From the NCBI GenBank assembly GCA_035623615.1, contig DASPTB010000255.1, positions 1-14,328 of the forward strand: DNA of 14,328 bases. The letters are read 5' to 3'. The position numbers and the translations under genes are program-made. Below are positions 13,498 to 14,328 of this stretch, one piece after another. The notes under the pieces were generated by a model. The model made no database searches, was not told the DNA's origin, and worked only from the letters and a program-made list of their open reading frames with translations. This DNA comes from DASPTB01 sp035623615 (lineage in GTDB: Bacteria > Actinomycetota > UBA4738). Each line of letters begins with the position of its first letter. Position 1 is the first letter of the stretch.

Positions 13498-14328
13498 TTA
13501 GGACTCTTGCCCGGCCAGCTCGACCGGGGGCATGTCCGGCGGCACCGGCGCGGACTCGAAGACGATCTCGCCGTCGCGGGCGTCGACCATGATCGTCTCG
13601 CCCGCCTTGAACTCCTTCCAGAGGAGCTTCTCGGAGAGCGGGTCCTCGACCATCCGCTGGATCGTCCTCCGCAGCGGCCGCGCGCCGAGCGCGGGGTCGT
13701 AGCCCTTCTCGGCCAGGAGGCTCTTCGCAGCGTCGGTCAATTCGATGTCGACGTCCTTCGCCTTCAGCTGCTCGCGAACCCGCTTCATGAGCAGGTCGAC
13801 GATCTCCTTGACGTTCTCCTGCGTCAGCGAGTGGAAGACGATGACCTCGTCGATCCGGTTGAGGAACTCGGGCCGGAAGGAGCGCTTCAGCTCCTCCATG
13901 ACCTTGTCCTTCATCCGGTCGTAGGTCACCTGCTCGTCTCCGGTCGCGAACCCGATGCCGGGGCCCTTCTGGATGTCGCGGGTCCCCAGGTTGGAGGTCA
14001 TGATGATGACCGCGTTCTTGAAGTCGACCTGGTGCCCCTGCGCGTCCGTCAGGTGCCCGTCCTCGAGGATCTGCAGGAGGACGTTGAACACGTCGGGGTG
14101 TGCCTTCTCGATCTCGTCGAACAGCACGACCGAGAACGGCTTGCGCCGCACCGCCTCGGTGAGCTGGCCGCCCTCCTCGTACCCGACGTAGCCGGGCGGG
14201 GAGCCGATCAGCCGCGAGACCGTGTGCTTCTCCATGTACTCGGACATGTCGATCTGGATCAGCGCGTCCTCGTCGCCGAACAGGAACTCGGCGAGCGTCT
14301 TCGAGAGCTCGGTCTTGCCGACGCCCGA
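13498..14328 (-). CDS. clpC: ClpC-type AAA+ unfoldase, C-terminal (D2) part; 5' end beyond the window
   Basis: A 276-residue C-terminal fragment of the ATP-driven unfoldase that feeds proteins to ClpP. It begins inside the second Walker A motif (SGVGKT, fragment residues 1-6). Pore-loop region GSPPGYVGYEEGGQL (42-56), Walker B VVLFDEIEKAH (67-77), sensor 1 IIMTSNLGT (108-116), the FRPEFLNRIDE stretch bearing the arginine finger (151-161) and sensor 2 GARPLRR (215-221) are all present. IGF at 125-127 sits where ClpP-binding hexamers of the Clp family carry their ClpP loop, which favours ClpC over the ClpP-independent ClpB. The tail after the small domain is short and acidic-proline rich (VPPDMPPVELAGQES). 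Stop TAA at 13500-13498. In actinobacteria ClpC is usually essential housekeeping, so this flank is probably core genome. Its start and N-domain are outside the window. Confidence 0.95.
   Translation of the reverse strand, partial: SGVGKTELSKTLAEFLFGDEDALIQIDMSEYMEKHTVSRLIGSPPGYVGYEEGGQLTEAVRRKPFSVVLFDEIEKAHPDVFNVLLQILEDGHLTDAQGHQVDFKNAVIIMTSNLGTRDIQKGPGIGFATGDEQVTYDRMKDKVMEELKRSFRPEFLNRIDEVIVFHSLTQENVKEIVDLLMKRVREQLKAKDVDIELTDAAKSLLAEKGYDPALGARPLRRTIQRMVEDPLSEKLLWKEFKAGETIMVDARDGEIVFESAPVPPDMPPVELAGQES

Noticed and set aside
1..14328. CRISPR arrays, insertion sequences, tRNA/rRNA genes, toxin-antitoxin or defence genes
   Set aside because: I looked for direct repeats with regular spacing, transposase motifs, tRNA cloverleaf cores and defence domains and saw none that I could support.

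Overview
The window is GC-rich DNA with long, tightly packed genes. It carries a ClpC-type unfoldase fragment, a small zinc-ribbon protein resembling the actinobacterial DUF4193 group, 4-base start/stop overlaps, and at least one promoter that looks leaderless. I read it as chromosomal DNA of an uncultured-type actinobacterium (Actinomycetota) or a close high-GC relative with anaerobic or facultative metabolism. This is inferred from gene content and style, not from a marker gene. I see no rRNA, tRNA, CRISPR array, insertion sequence, phage gene or plasmid gene.

Layout. (1) Bases 1-1594, minus strand: a polytopic membrane protein of GT-C glycosyltransferase style that runs off the left edge. 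It appears to have a leaderless start. (2) Bases 1595-1751: a divergent control region with a perfect 16-bp hairpin and a 7-2-7 palindrome just before nifJ. (3) Bases 1752-6381, plus strand: nifJ, a full-length pyruvate:ferredoxin oxidoreductase with all cluster and active-site residues, followed 7 bases later by a dihydroorotate-dehydrogenase-like flavoprotein that lacks the DHOD catalytic residues. (4) Bases 6395-6607, minus strand: a 70-residue zinc-ribbon protein. (5) Bases 6792-9711, plus strand: the split proton-pumping transhydrogenase operon pntAA-pntAB-pntB, with 4-base overlaps. (6) Bases 9764-13118, minus strand: a three-gene envelope-glycan operon (GtrB-like polyprenyl-phosphate glycosyltransferase, SAM methyltransferase, GT-C-like membrane protein), again coupled by 4-base overlaps and preceded by a TTGACA-type promoter. 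(7) Bases 13119-13497: a non-coding gap with a strong hairpin placed as the clpC terminator. (8) Bases 13498-14328, minus strand: the C-terminal AAA+ module of ClpC, cut by the right edge.

How the genes could work together. PFOR links pyruvate and acetyl-CoA to reduced ferredoxin. The transhydrogenase links NADH, NADPH and the proton gradient. The two units lie on the same strand with only the zinc-ribbon gene between them, so the centre of the window reads as a redox-balancing neighbourhood. The DHOD-like protein is an unassigned flavoprotein riding with PFOR. The flanking genes make or decorate surface glycans.

Most of the window is ordinary core metabolism and envelope biology. I do not see clear proof of a new system. 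The best candidates for new biology are the catalytically altered DHOD-like partner of PFOR, the dyad elements in the two divergent control regions, and the undescribed specificity of the glycan operon.
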